A stretch of DNA of 64,000 bases from assembly GCA_963965975.1 (NCBI GenBank), contig OZ014425.1, forward strand, positions 1,997,501 through 2,061,500, given 5' to 3'. The notes below the pieces were generated by a model. The model was not told the origin of the DNA. It saw only the letters and a list, made by a program, of their open reading frames with translations, and did not search any database. Both the position numbers and the translations under genes were made by a program. This document shows positions 25,300 through 35,704 of the stretch, one piece after another; the stretch's first letter is position 1, and each line of letters begins with the position of its first letter. Origin of the DNA: Xestospongia bergquistia. Taxonomy: Eukaryota; Porifera; Demospongiae; Haplosclerida; Petrosiidae.

Positions 25300-25900
25300 A
25301 GGCATATGTCAATAGGAATGCAAACTGATTATGGTAATACCTTTTTGTGCCAATTTTAATTCTTGCCTCTCTTTATTAAGATTTCTTAACTTTTTATTTC
25401 TATAAAGAACTGGTGAACATGATGCATCGTCTCTGTTGACTTGTTTGATCTACATCAGGTAAGCTAACAACAGGTAAAGAATGGGAACCATGGCTTTCTG
25501 ATGCAAAATATTCAATTTTGGGTGCTTTCCCCCCCCCCCCCCCAAAGTATTATTGACATCCCTAGCTTGTGTGTCTAGAAACTCTGTTGCTGTTGCTGTA
25601 ACAACACCAATGTACAGTAGTGTAGTTCACGTCTAAGATATTTAGGTCTTTTAAGATTTTCATCTATTTGACTGTTAAATGTTCGAATGACATTGATTTA
25701 GACAACTGATTAGTAGTCACAGTATTTGTCTCACTAGATTCAATACTGGTAGATTCTGTCCTCACTTCTTCATATTGCTGGTGAATCCTCTTGATGAATG
25801 AACCTGAACAAACAATGCCATTACATAGATAGACCAACAACAATTTCTTCAAGATCAATGACAGATCTTGGACAACTGACTTCTATTGTGAATATATACT
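25300..25900 (-). pseudogene. Deleted glycosyltransferase pseudogene (copy C1)
   Basis: A fused remnant of the gene now intact at 31243-32419. Sequence up to about 25443 matches the 3' exon; from 25444 it jumps to the middle of the 5' exon, so roughly 550 bp including the DDD motif are missing. A run of 15 C at 25529-25543 replaces the short T/C stretch found at 32018-32028 and shifts the frame. The 5' end, with sequence matching the stem and anchor codons, fades out near 25900. Confidence 0.8.
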
Positions 25901-26353
25901 GTACTAGAAGATACACAATTGCTGAAGTTATGTTACATATATTATGTAAGCAGTGTGAATTGCTTATGTGTACCTTACACAACATTAAGTAGGCAGTGTG
26001 AATCCACCTTTAGCAAAGCCATGCTACAGACAAAGAGTAGTGTTTTGCTTAACTAATATAATGACAGGTGGGTTCTATTTGAAAATCTATTAGTTGGAAG
26101 GTATGTTTAATTGTTGAAGCAGTTAAAATAGTCTGATAGCTCTGATACAAAGTCCTTTTAGTGTCAGAAGTATAACAGTGTCAAGTCAATAGTAGGTATA
26201 GTTAAGATTGAAATGCAAAAAGTACTATATTGTGTAGAGTATACTGGCACATGTGAGCCTCATCCACAACCACAAATATATAAGATGGGACTCCCAAATA
26301 TTTTATTTCCTTTGAATATGTTGTAAAGTAGTACTTTCTGGTACTATAATTAT

Positions 26354-26967
26354 TGGGGGTAGGAAAGGGGGGTGCAAAGGGTGCTATAGTACCCCCACTT
26401 TTGTGTCTGACATTAATTTGTGACTTTAAATCATAGAAAATATATTACTATCATCATAGCACACCCAAAAATTGGACATTCATGACATAATATTAACTAT
26501 GAACATTAACAACCATGGTGTAAATCAGCTTTGTGTTGGTATTTTATTAGCAAGTGAAGTGATAGTCAGTCATGTGTGACAATCATATCACATACAGAAA
26601 AGCAGTAACTATAGAAGTTGACATCTTTTTTTGACAAGTGCTACAGCAGAGAGGTCATTCTCTTCTTTGCAAAGGATTAAAACATATCTTAGAAGTACAA
26701 TAACCAATTGCAGGTTGAATAATCTATTTCTGTTGTACATTCACAATGACAGACCAAATCAACTTGACCCATGTAAAGTGGCTAAGACATTCGTTTCCAG
26801 CAATCAAAGAAGAGTAAATTACTTTGGAAATTTTACTGAATAAATAAGTCGTGAGCACTTACAAATACAATGGGTTTTCTTTAACATAATTAATTAATCT
26901 TAAATTAAAATGGGACCCATGAACCATTGTAGCACCCCTACTTGAAATGATCTTCCTACCCCCCTAA
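26354..26967 (+). mobile_element. Internally deleted hAT-family DNA transposon
   Basis: Inserted inside the TMUB copy. The ends form an imperfect inverted repeat: ttgggggtaggaa at the left, and its near complement ttcctaccccccta at the right. Between them only the C-terminal end of an hAT transposase remains. Total length is about 610 bp, so it is a non-autonomous derivative. The eight-base target duplication expected for hAT is not clean, because this is an old insertion or the ends are off by a few bases. Confidence 0.72.
26631..26843 (+). pseudogene. hAT transposase C-terminal dimerisation fragment
   Basis: About 70 codons that read SATAERSFSSLQRIKTYLRS and then RLNNLFLLYIH. This is the hallmark of the hAT dimerisation domain at the end of transposases of the ZMYM/TTF-type group. 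No ATG or DDE catalytic region precedes it, so it cannot encode an active enzyme. The frame ends at a stop at 26841-26843. Confidence 0.78.
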
Positions 26968-27390
26968 ATAGTATGTGTTGTCCTCTCCATCACTAGGGTC
27001 AACCTCATTAGTGTACTATCTTCAGCCATATCATTATCCAATACAGATGTAGTCATTCTTTGATGAGGACCCATTGGTCTCTTGATTATTTTCATCGCTA
27101 TTATATATAATTGGTTCATCATTAGACCTATGACATGGTTCTATAGACAAGATTGATCTATTCACAATCTGATATTCAATTTGTGGCTCCTGATTTATAA
27201 GTAATTATCATAAATTAATGTCTAGTCAAATATTGTCATTTTGTTTGTATTTAGAGATTTATTAAGTTATAAATATATATTATAATGTATATAATTATAT
27301 ATGTGCATGTATGTATAACTTGTGTGCTGACATAGATGATATTAATCATTCTATGAACTAACCTTACTAACCTTGGGATTTCCTTGATTA

Positions 27391-28140
27391 TAAAGCTTGA
27401 TATGATCAAAATATAAAATATCTTATTACAGTTTATCCATTTAAAAGAGCTGAACTGATGTATTGTATTCATCAATTTATGACCTCGTTAACAATTCAAT
27501 TGTGATGTGCATGAAAAGTAACTTGTAAATTAGCTTGAAGGCATAAATGGTTCAAGTGTAAGTTTTCTGTTTCAATGTGAGCCTTAAGGAGGAATATTTT
27601 AAGAAGTTATTGGGTATGTGACATCTGATCGAGAAGTTAATAATTCTATATTAATACTTGCAAGTTGGGGATCATCTGAGATAGAATCTTGTACTACTAT
27701 AGTCATAAGAAAGTCTGAGAAAGTCTTTCCAAGTAAGGAAGATATTGCACTACATAAATAGATCACATTTAGGAGCCATCGTGAATATTATATTGTATGC
27801 TTATAGATTAGGCCCACCCAGTAAAGGAAACATCTTGTACCAGCTAGTACAGCGGCATTCTGTAATTTTAGTTATTGGCGTAACTCTTGGACTGCTTTCA
27901 AGTATTTTCATTACAACACAAATGGTTTCTCACCCTTATCAAAGAAGACATCTTTTATATCAAATTGAAGATGAGAATTATCCAAGATATCTAAGACAAG
28001 AGTGACTGTTCATAAAACACTTTATATTGGTGTAATTTCAAACAATTTAAAAGTACTCAAGCAGTGCATAGTGCTTGGGGTCGAGCAGCAGTCAGGTTGG
28101 AATACTTTGTTGACAATAATATTCATGCAAAATTTGCCAA
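27391..28140 (+). pseudogene. Inverted fragments of glycosyltransferase copy A
   Basis: Two pieces of the minus-strand gene at 28309-29323 lie here on the plus strand. A piece of its last exon is at about 27391-27470, and its 5' half, from the membrane anchor to the stem, is at about 27800-28140. The second piece reads LVIGVTLGLLSSIFITTQMV and is open until 28005, where one base is lost relative to the intact gene (gacaagagtgactg against gacaagagttgactg) and the frame closes. The intervening 27480-27770 holds shuffled spacer sequence in both orientations. Confidence 0.78.
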
Positions 28141-28155
28141 AGCTAACCTGTCATC

Positions 28156-28308
28156 TAAAGAGATGAAAAGCTACATACAGAACAACTCTGACTTATTCCC
28201 TGTAGAATTATTGTAATATATAATTATAATAATTGCATTCCTAGTATCCTTTGGTTTTGATTTAAACCTGTAATATTTTATATAACATTACCATGGATAA
28301 AATAAGAA
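28156..28308 (-). pseudogene. Fragment of TMUB-like first exon and flank
   Basis: Matches the 5' exon and upstream flank of the TMUB-like gene at about 22410-22556 (gatgaaaagctacatacaga against gaaaaggaaagctacaaaca, then the shared tcctttggttt). The start codon region is not preserved. It sits between TMUB sequence and copy A2 in the same order as in the first unit, confirming that the duplicated block included TMUB. Confidence 0.65.
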
Positions 28309-29323
28309 CTATAACGCTCTATTTCGTTTAGTGATATTACGAATATTTCTATATTCTTCAATTAAAGACATCTTTTTCTTCTTATGATCTTTAATATCAA
28401 CTTCAAGAAAATATTGATGAATACGATACATCAGTTCAGGCCTTTTAAATGGATACGCTGTAATAAGATATTTTATATTTTCATCATATTGAGCTTTGTA
28501 GAATATATCTCCCTGGCTGTAGTCATTGTAAAAATACTTGGATATCTAGATAGGAAAAATATTTTAGAATGTCAACATTTCTTTACAGGTACAAGCTTAC
28601 CTCATAAGATCTGGTACATTGTACTCTGACGTGCTGAACAATACATTTCCCAAGTGTAGCATCATCTTGTGTCTCAATGTCTTCTTCCTTAAAGCAATCT
28701 TTAAGATGAGGTGCAAGTTTAAATAGGAGTCCCCGACTAAGAATAATACCTGTACTTCTTTTACAAAAAGGTCTGTAAGTATGAAGATTTAAAAAAGTAT
28801 GAGTCTTTGGGGCTCCAATGTATAGATCTGATGTAGGATCTAGTTTGGTGAGTAACTTCAATAACCTTGGTACTCGTACATATAAATCATCACCTGCTAT
28901 CATGAACCAATTGAATTGATTGATATAACTGTTATTCATATACTGCAGCACTGAGAAAGTGTTGTGATATTCAGATACACTAATAAATGGTAGCTTAGCT
29001 TCTCCAAATTCTGTATGAATATTATTGTCAACAAAGTATTCCAACTTGACTGCTGCTCGACCCCAAGTACTATGCACTGCTTGAGTACTTTTTAAATTGT
29101 TTGAAATTACACCAATATAAAGTGTTTTATGAACAGTCAACTCTTGTCTTAGATATCTTGGATAATTCTCACCTACAATTTGATATAAAAAGTGTCTTCT
29201 TTGATAAGGCTGAGAAACCACTTGTGTTGTAATGAAAATACTTGAAAGTAGTCCAAGAGTTATACCAATAACTAAAATTACAGGATGTTGCTGTACTAGC
29301 TGGTACAAGATGTTTCTTTGCAT
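28309..29323 (-). CDS. Chondroitin-synthase-like glycosyltransferase, copy A2, with altered metal motif
   Basis: Two exons, 28601-29323 and 28309-28545, join in frame to 319 residues. There is a short cytoplasmic start (MQRNILYQLVQQHP), a membrane anchor (VILVIGITLGLLSSIFI), then the Fringe-like domain: TLYIGVISNNLKSTQAV, HSTWGRAAVKLEYF, and the region FNWFMIAGDDLYVRVP. In copies B and C, and in chondroitin synthases, this last motif is RADDDVYVR; here its first acidic residue is glycine, so metal and sugar-nucleotide binding may be impaired. The loop after YIGAPKT is also shorter, and CMGG is replaced by CKRS. The frame is fully open, so either it has a changed role or it has become inactive recently. 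Confidence 0.75.
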
Positions 29324-29339
29324 TTCTTTACTGGGTGGG

Positions 29340-29860
29340 CCTAACTATAAACATACAAAAAAATATTCATGATGCCTCCCAAAATGGATGAAATTATAAT
29401 TATTAACGTAATAATTCTATATTAATACTTGCCAGTTGGGGATCCTCTGAGATAGGATATAGCACTACTATAATCATAAGATCGATATATTCCTTGATCT
29501 ACAGTACTGAGAAAGTCTTTTCAAGTAAGGAAGGTATTGCACTACATCAACACATACCTAATTCTTAAGATAGTCCGCCTTAGAGCTCACATTCAAACAA
29601 AACTCACACTTGAACCATCAAGCTAATTTACAAGTTACTTTTCATGCATAACATTACTAAATTATCCATAAGTCACTATAAAGATATTAAATTTTACACT
29701 TCTATCATCATTAAGAATGTTATAAGTATGATTGCAAGTTGTACTACAACATTACTTACTAGTTGACTTCCTACTATGTTTATAAACTGGAATACTTAGC
29801 ACAAACTGATTTAAAAATGGAATGATTAAAAAAGAGATAATAAAGAGAAAGTGATAACAG
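29340..29860. repeat. Duplicated intergenic spacer, copy 2
   Basis: Follows the spacer at 23481-24044 in order, with small insertions and deletions. No gene seen. Parts of it occur again, rearranged, at 27480-27770. Confidence 0.6.
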
Positions 29861-29863
29861 AAG

Positions 29864-31002
29864 TTATGGAAAGGCTCTCTTTCTTTTTGTCTTTGTTTGA
29901 ATCCTCTCTAACTCTGCTTTGAGAACACCTGACTTTGCTTCGCTATTTTTAACCTCTAGCTCCAGAAAAAACTGATGAACTCTGTACATCATTTCAGTTG
30001 ACTTGTAAGGATGACTAGTTAATAAAGACTTAAATTCTTTGTTCCTATATATGCGAGGACTCTTATATACTTCACCATTTGAGTAATCCACATGAAAATA
30101 TGTATGCATCTAAAAAACAAGATTATAAGTTATGAAGTTAAATGGACACTCACCTCGTGTGCCCAAGTACATTGTATTCCTAATTTTCGACTAATACATC
30201 GACCTATTTCAACATCTTCTATCTTAGTAATACAAACGTTCTTTAAACAATCATCTAATATTGGTCCTAGTTTACGTAAAAGGGCTTGGCTGAAAACAAC
30301 TCCGGAACCTCCCATACAATAGTTTTCATGTTCATAGAATTTAATGATGTCTCTATCTTCTGGCAGTCCCACTGCTGGGGAGCCAATGTAAAGGTCTTGG
30401 TTGTAATCAAGAGTAGAAAGAAAGTCAATCATTTGTGGTACCCTGACATAGACGTCATCATCAGCTCTCATAAACCATTTAAAATCATTAATATGATGGT
30501 CATATATATATCGTAACATACGGAAAGCTTTAATGATGGGAGGGTAGACATCTTCAACTTTTGGTAATTTGATAATAGGCAAAGGAGAATGGACAGTGGC
30601 ATTTTCTGCAGTAAAGTATTCAATTTTAGGTGCATAATGACCCCATGTATCATGAACTGTTGTAGCACGTGTTTTAATAAATTTGGCAGCTGTCATCACA
30701 CCTATATATAAAGATTTAGGAATGTATAGTTCATCTTTCAGATACTTCTTTCTAACAATACGCTTGTCGATTTTATGTGGGTCTTTTCGATAACGATGAG
30801 ACGAGGGTTTAAGACCTTTGTTTATTGTATTGACAATTCTTTTGTCATGATATGATGGATGACTTGCAAATTGTACATCTTTGTTCGACAACTCTTTAGA
30901 ATTATGTTCGGAGACATTTGAGGTCAATAGTTGAGCAATAAAAAGACCACCTAGAATACCTATGAACAAAGTTAACGCTGTCTTCAATGAATAAGAATCC
31001 AT
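29864..31002 (-). CDS. Chondroitin-synthase-like glycosyltransferase, copy B2
   Basis: Exons 30154-31002 and 29864-30109 give 364 residues, the same length as copy B1, and the single intron is identical or nearly so. Anchor, stem, RADDDVYVR motif, CMGGSGVVFS loop and truncated C-terminus (KRAFP) are all kept. Differences from B1 fall mainly in the stem and in one surface loop (GSPAVGLPEDRDIIKFYEHE against GSPGLGIKEDVDIIKLYEHE). The start is the ATG at 31002; a longer frame upstream begins with TTG. Presumed Golgi enzyme that adds a sugar in beta linkage to a glycosaminoglycan-like or other acceptor; the substrate is not known from sequence. Confidence 0.86.
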
Positions 31003-31242
31003 GACTTCGAACAAGACGATACGCCATCAATTGACTACCTGAAAGAGGATGGGCACTTAACTTATAGCCAGGAAATAAAAATCAATTAAAAGTAACAATA
31101 AATAAGAGGAATTGTTTATGATAATAATTATAATCTCATAATACAATTAAGTGAGCCGATTTAACGAAAGAGATTATAAATCTGTAATGAAAACAAATAT
31201 CATGGACCAGCAGCATATTTGCTCAATAGGAATGCAAACTGG

Positions 31243-32419
31243 TTATGGAAATGCCTTTAATTTTTTGTTTTTTTTCTGTGTCAATTCTAATTCTTCTCTT
31301 ATTTCTTGCCTCTCTTTATCAAGATTTCTTAAGTTTATTTCCATAAAGAACTGGTGAACACGATGCATCATCTCTGTTGATTTGAATGGATGTGCAGTAA
31401 TAACTGATGTGAAAATTTTATCTCGATAGATGCCAGCATCTTTGAACATCACTCCCTTACTGTAATCCATGTAAAACAATTTACGCATCTATAAAAACAC
31501 AAAGCAATAAAAAACAATAACTATAGAAGGTTTTCTTTACCTCGTATGCCCATGTACATTGTACATTAAGTTTTCGACTTATGCAACGGCCTACTTCTAA
31601 ATCTTCATTCCATGATACTACAACATTTTCTAAACAGTCTTCCAAATGGGGTACTAACTTGATTAGCAATGCACGACTGAATATAACCCCAGGTCCACCC
31701 ATGCAATAACGTTCATGTGGATACAGCTTTATCCGTTCCAAATCGTTATCTCTACCAAAACCAGGTGATCCAATATACAAGTCTTCAGAAGGGTCCAATT
31801 TTGATAGAAAATTCAGCAGTTCCGGGATTCTGACATAAACATCATCATCAGCTCTCATAAACCAGTTATAGTCATTGATGTAGTGGTCATGCATGTAACG
31901 AAGCATTCGATATACTTTCTTTTGTGGTGGATAAGTGTCATCTACACCAGGTAAGCTAACAACAGGTAAAGAATGGGAACCATGGCTTTCTGATGCAAAA
32001 TATTCAATTTTGGGTGCTTTTTTCCCCCAAGTATTATTGACATCCCTAGCTCGTGTGTCTAGAAACTCTGTTGCTGTAACAACACCAATGTACAGTGGTT
32101 GACGAATGTGTAGTTCACGTCTAAGATATTTAGGTCTTTTAAGATTTTCATCTATTTGATTGTTAAATGTTCGAATGACATTTGATTTAGACAACTGATC
32201 AGTAGTCACAGTATTTGTCTCACTAGATTCAATACTGGTAGATTCTGTATTAGATACTGTCCTTACTTCTTCACGCTGTTGATGAATCCTCTCGATAGAC
32301 GAACTTGAACAAACAACGGCCATATTCAGTGACATGTATTGTGCGATACATAGACCAACTAACAGTCCCATCAAGATCAACGAAAGATCTCGGACAACTG
32401 ACTTCCAACGGGAACGCAT
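31243..32419 (-). CDS. Chondroitin-synthase-like glycosyltransferase, copy C2
   Basis: Exons 31541-32419 and 31243-31488 give 374 residues. A membrane anchor (LSLILMGLLVGLCIAQYM) is followed by a Ser/Thr-rich stem, then PLYIGVVTATEFLDTRA, the substrate loop LPGVDDTYPPQKKVYRMLRY, the metal motif WFMRADDDVYVRIP, and YCMGGPGVIFSRALL. The VDDTYPPQKK and CMGGPG segments are very close to vertebrate CHSY1, closer than in copies A and B. The protein ends at KLKAFP without the second transferase domain. The start at 32419 (MRSRWKSV) is the first ATG; upstream in-frame codons begin at TTG. The intron sits at the same place as in copies A and B. Confidence 0.87.
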
Positions 32420-32575
32420 ACTCAAACACAAATCGCACAAGTAACTGAGAGGTGTGGCTCATAGTAAAAGTAACCTGATAGGATTAGTCACACCCATAAT
32501 AAGTGCTGTTTGTTTGTTGTTCTAACCAGATAATCCATAAGATAATGTTGACATAAATAATAGTGTTTATTAGTG
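32420..32575. other. Spacer between copy C2 and MRPL45
   Basis: 156 bp between two minus-strand genes. It should hold the C2 promoter and the MRPL45 3' UTR. No distinctive motif seen. Confidence 0.3.
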
Positions 32576-34792
32576 TCAGTTTCTATCCATTTCATTTACT
32601 TTCTTGTACGGCATTTGAGGTGGTAGTTTCCCACAAATTCTCCATTGTGCATCATGTAATGATAACGGTCTCTCAAAGACAACATAGTCAATGACTTTTC
32701 TGGGTTTAGATGGATGACCTCTTAACAATTGCCCAGCCATATCAAAAACAGCCAACACCTAATATTGCACATTATTAATACAGAAATTGTCAGAGAATTA
32801 AATGCACTTGTTGAGTGTGAAGTCTGACAACTACTTGCCCATATAAATTATCTTTGGTCGTTAAAGGTGCTACTCTAGCATTGATTACTCTAGGACGCTC
32901 AATCTCCTCAACAAACTCCCACATAAATTGCTTATTACGAAACTCTGCCCGTAAACTCTGTAATAGAATAAGAAACAACATGTTACATTTTAGACTCCTG
33001 GATACAAAATTGTTTTGTTCCCAAGCAACTATCCACTTTCATCTAAATTACTTAAAAGAAGTCAAGCTTCAAAATTGATTTTGAAGTTAGCAGAGCTCAT
33101 TCAATTTTATGTATAAAATAAAGCTATACAAATTATTCTATGGTGATGTATTGGACAAAACTATAATAATTATACCAAATCATACACAATGTCAATGTCT
33201 TGTTGACAAACCATTCGTTCCAGTTAATTCATGATACAATTGTTACTATAACATCTCAACATCATGACAATTTCAAGGATGTTGGCTGCTGATTTGTAAA
33301 CATAACTATTATAGTAAATTTGAGAGATATCTCTTCACAATTGTGCAATGACATAGCAAAGACACAACAGAATATCGCGCCCAACTATTAATGACTTTTA
33401 AGCAATGTTGGGAGCAAGTTCAAATTTATAAAACACTTTAAAAATTGCCTAATTTTAGTACATACCATTCACTAATACATCTAACAAATGATGGTATCAT
33501 TACATCCTGGTTTTATGTAAGGTTATAAACACCCCTATAAGTTAATGTATACCTCTGATGCAGACTCTGTAGTAGTTTGTCGCAATATCTCCTTATCTTT
33601 TCTATTATAAAGTGTTAACAACATATTGTGAATCACTAGATCACTTACTTCTGGAGAGCTATATTTGTATTTATAAATTGGTCTTGGGCCCAACGAGCAA
33701 ATTCTATTGGATTGAATGGGTCAATTTTTTTCAATCGTCTTTTTATGACAGCACCTCTATAAAAATTAACCTAAAATTAAATAATAAAGTGTGTAATATC
33801 TACCCATATATTATTTGTATGCCTTCCTTAAAACCAGACCATCGTTGACTCCACCCCTAATGAAATCTTAGTTAAATTAAAAAATTACAACTTGCACTTA
33901 CAGAACGAGTGTAAAGTGGTGCTCGAGAAAATTTCTCTCTTGGTGCATACTCTGATACAATTTGTCCTAAGAGAAATGATTCATGTTAATTATTACCAGA
34001 GTAATCCATGAGACCAAATTCTACAAATCAAATCAACATCATAAATAAATCAGTTTGGATTAGGATTTAATTATTTTAGCAAACTGATTTGATACTTGGG
34101 GACAAAGGATGAACTTGGTTCAACTGTAAATTCTAGCATACAGCATAATGATAGTAACATAATAATTATGTTCAATTGACAGTGAAAGTATTCGGTGTGC
34201 TCCTAGTCAATTAACAGTGATATAAAAGTCACTTATTTTTTATTACTTTATGGGAATTGTTGATTTTGTGGATGTTGATCGTAGGGCAATTACTTAAGTA
34301 CATTATTCATTAGCAATGAAAACATACTCTCTTGTAGTAGACACAAATGTAAATGGATTATTAGATACTCATAAGCTAATCACATAATGATCAGAGCTTT
34401 TCTGGGAGAAAGGGGAATGAATATACATGCTACACATGTATCTCATGCTAACAGGAAAAGGACCTTGTGTATATGATATTCTATTCCCAGTACCAGTGGT
34501 TATTACCATTTCTATGAACCCCAGATAATATATACACATTTATACTATGTTAACTACCTAAGCTATTTAGATTGAGTGGATACAATAATTCTTTCTGAGC
34601 ACGCTCTTCTGATTTGAGAGGAATTTTTACGTTTTTTTGAAATGTTTGTCTGTCCAGCTTTTTCTGAAATGTTTTATATGGATCTCTTGTTATTCCACCC
34701 CATTTTTGCTTTGCTCCACGTTGAGGAACAAATACAAGACCTGGACAAGATCTAGCTATCTGGAAAAGAAATAGTTTCTGATTACATTTCAT
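32576..34792 (-). CDS. MRPL45: Mitochondrial ribosomal protein L45 (Tim44-like fold)
   Basis: Large-subunit protein of the mitochondrial ribosome that helps tether it to the inner membrane. Recognised from IERPRVINARVAPLTTKDNL, the DNLYGQVVVRLHTQQ strand, and the C-terminal LAVFDMAGQLLRG followed by DYVVFERPLSLHDAQWRICG. These match the animal L45 pattern in which a YVVFEKQL segment is followed by GSWR. The N-terminal part contains RGAKQKWGGITRDPYKT, as in L45 after its transit peptide. About six exons; introns at 33080-33550 and 34070-34550 are longer than usual here and hold nothing recognised. The start at 34792 is uncertain: a good splice acceptor (tttcttttccag) follows it in frame, so a separate upstream first exon is possible. 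Confidence 0.82.
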
Positions 34793-35704
34793 CCTTATTC
34801 CACGTGGGTATTTTTAATATTTCACTGATGGCACGCCCTGATCGTTAATTTAGGTTTCCTTTTTGTTGTGTCATCCTTTTCTGTAAAATCTGTTTTTTGA
34901 ACTAACTGTTTAACGAAATCTTTTGTTGACACTAAGGATCACTTTGGAAGAGTTAGTTGATAAAACAACTGAGGTAATTGTGTTTGTTTTATCAAAATTA
35001 TTAATAATATGAAGATTTCAGAGACCACTCCAATTTCTAAATTATAAGACTTGGTTTGTTAGTGTTATCATTATTTGTTATTTGACTGGCAGATGTGGCT
35101 TAGAGATAGATAGTAATAATGTAGATAAGTCCATTAGTCATTGTATTTCCCATAGGCCAGCAGGTACTTCCTATATATTATTATGATACCCCTACACTCG
35201 AAAATATTATTAACTGATTTACTTTCATATGACAAAAATTTTTATATGTCCACATACAACATGTAATGCTCCCAACTTTTGTAAAATAACAGCAATAGAT
35301 TTTTAAATTACATATGATTACTGTATTTATTATTGTGACTACTTGGAGTCTCAATATTAAGTGTATATAAACAAATTTTTATCCCCAAAAGGTATATATT
35401 ATAAAAACATCATTATGAATGTTTGTTTGTTTTGGCCTTGCTAGTTGTTGTTTGTGCTGATATCTGTTTAGTTAGACTTTACAGATTCATTTTAACCTTA
35501 ACTTCATTATACTGTTTACTACAGAATAAAATTTAATGTCATTACACTACTTACAATAATATTCATAAAGTGATTATAGTTGACAATTTCCTATAGATTT
35601 GTGTTGTAACCAGGAACCTTTGTATCTCTGATCCATGATAACTATATGAACTATACTTATCACTTTGTACCATTAAAAAATGTCTTGTTTTAGGTTATTG
35701 TGTA
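34793..35704. other. Divergent spacer between MRPL45 and the MYND gene
   Basis: 912 bp, AT-rich, no coding signal. A CACGTG E-box lies at 34801-34806 just outside the MRPL45 start. It should contain both promoters. A splice acceptor-like ttttag at 35688-35693 just before the MYND start suggests that gene has an untranslated first exon somewhere here. Confidence 0.45.

Larger units (their letters stand above)
26010..27200 (-). pseudogene. Decayed second copy of TMUB-like exon 2 and intron 2, split by a transposon
   Basis: From about 26010 the sequence follows 21655-22240 of the TMUB-like gene (for example cttaactaatataatgacag, then ttagttggaag, then agatgggactcccaaatatt). The match breaks at about 26354 and resumes at about 26968 with gtgttgtcctctccatcact. 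The inserted 610 bp is the hAT remnant listed below. The exon carries frame changes and stops and lacks exons 1 and 3 in place. Confidence 0.8.

Noticed and set aside
27745-28005. Open frame of 86 codons with a membrane segment that looks like a small gene
   Set aside because: It is an inverted fragment of glycosyltransferase copy A closed by a frameshift.
32854-33078. Plus-strand frame overlapping MRPL45
   Set aside because: Antisense to a conserved MRPL45 exon and its intron; no independent support.
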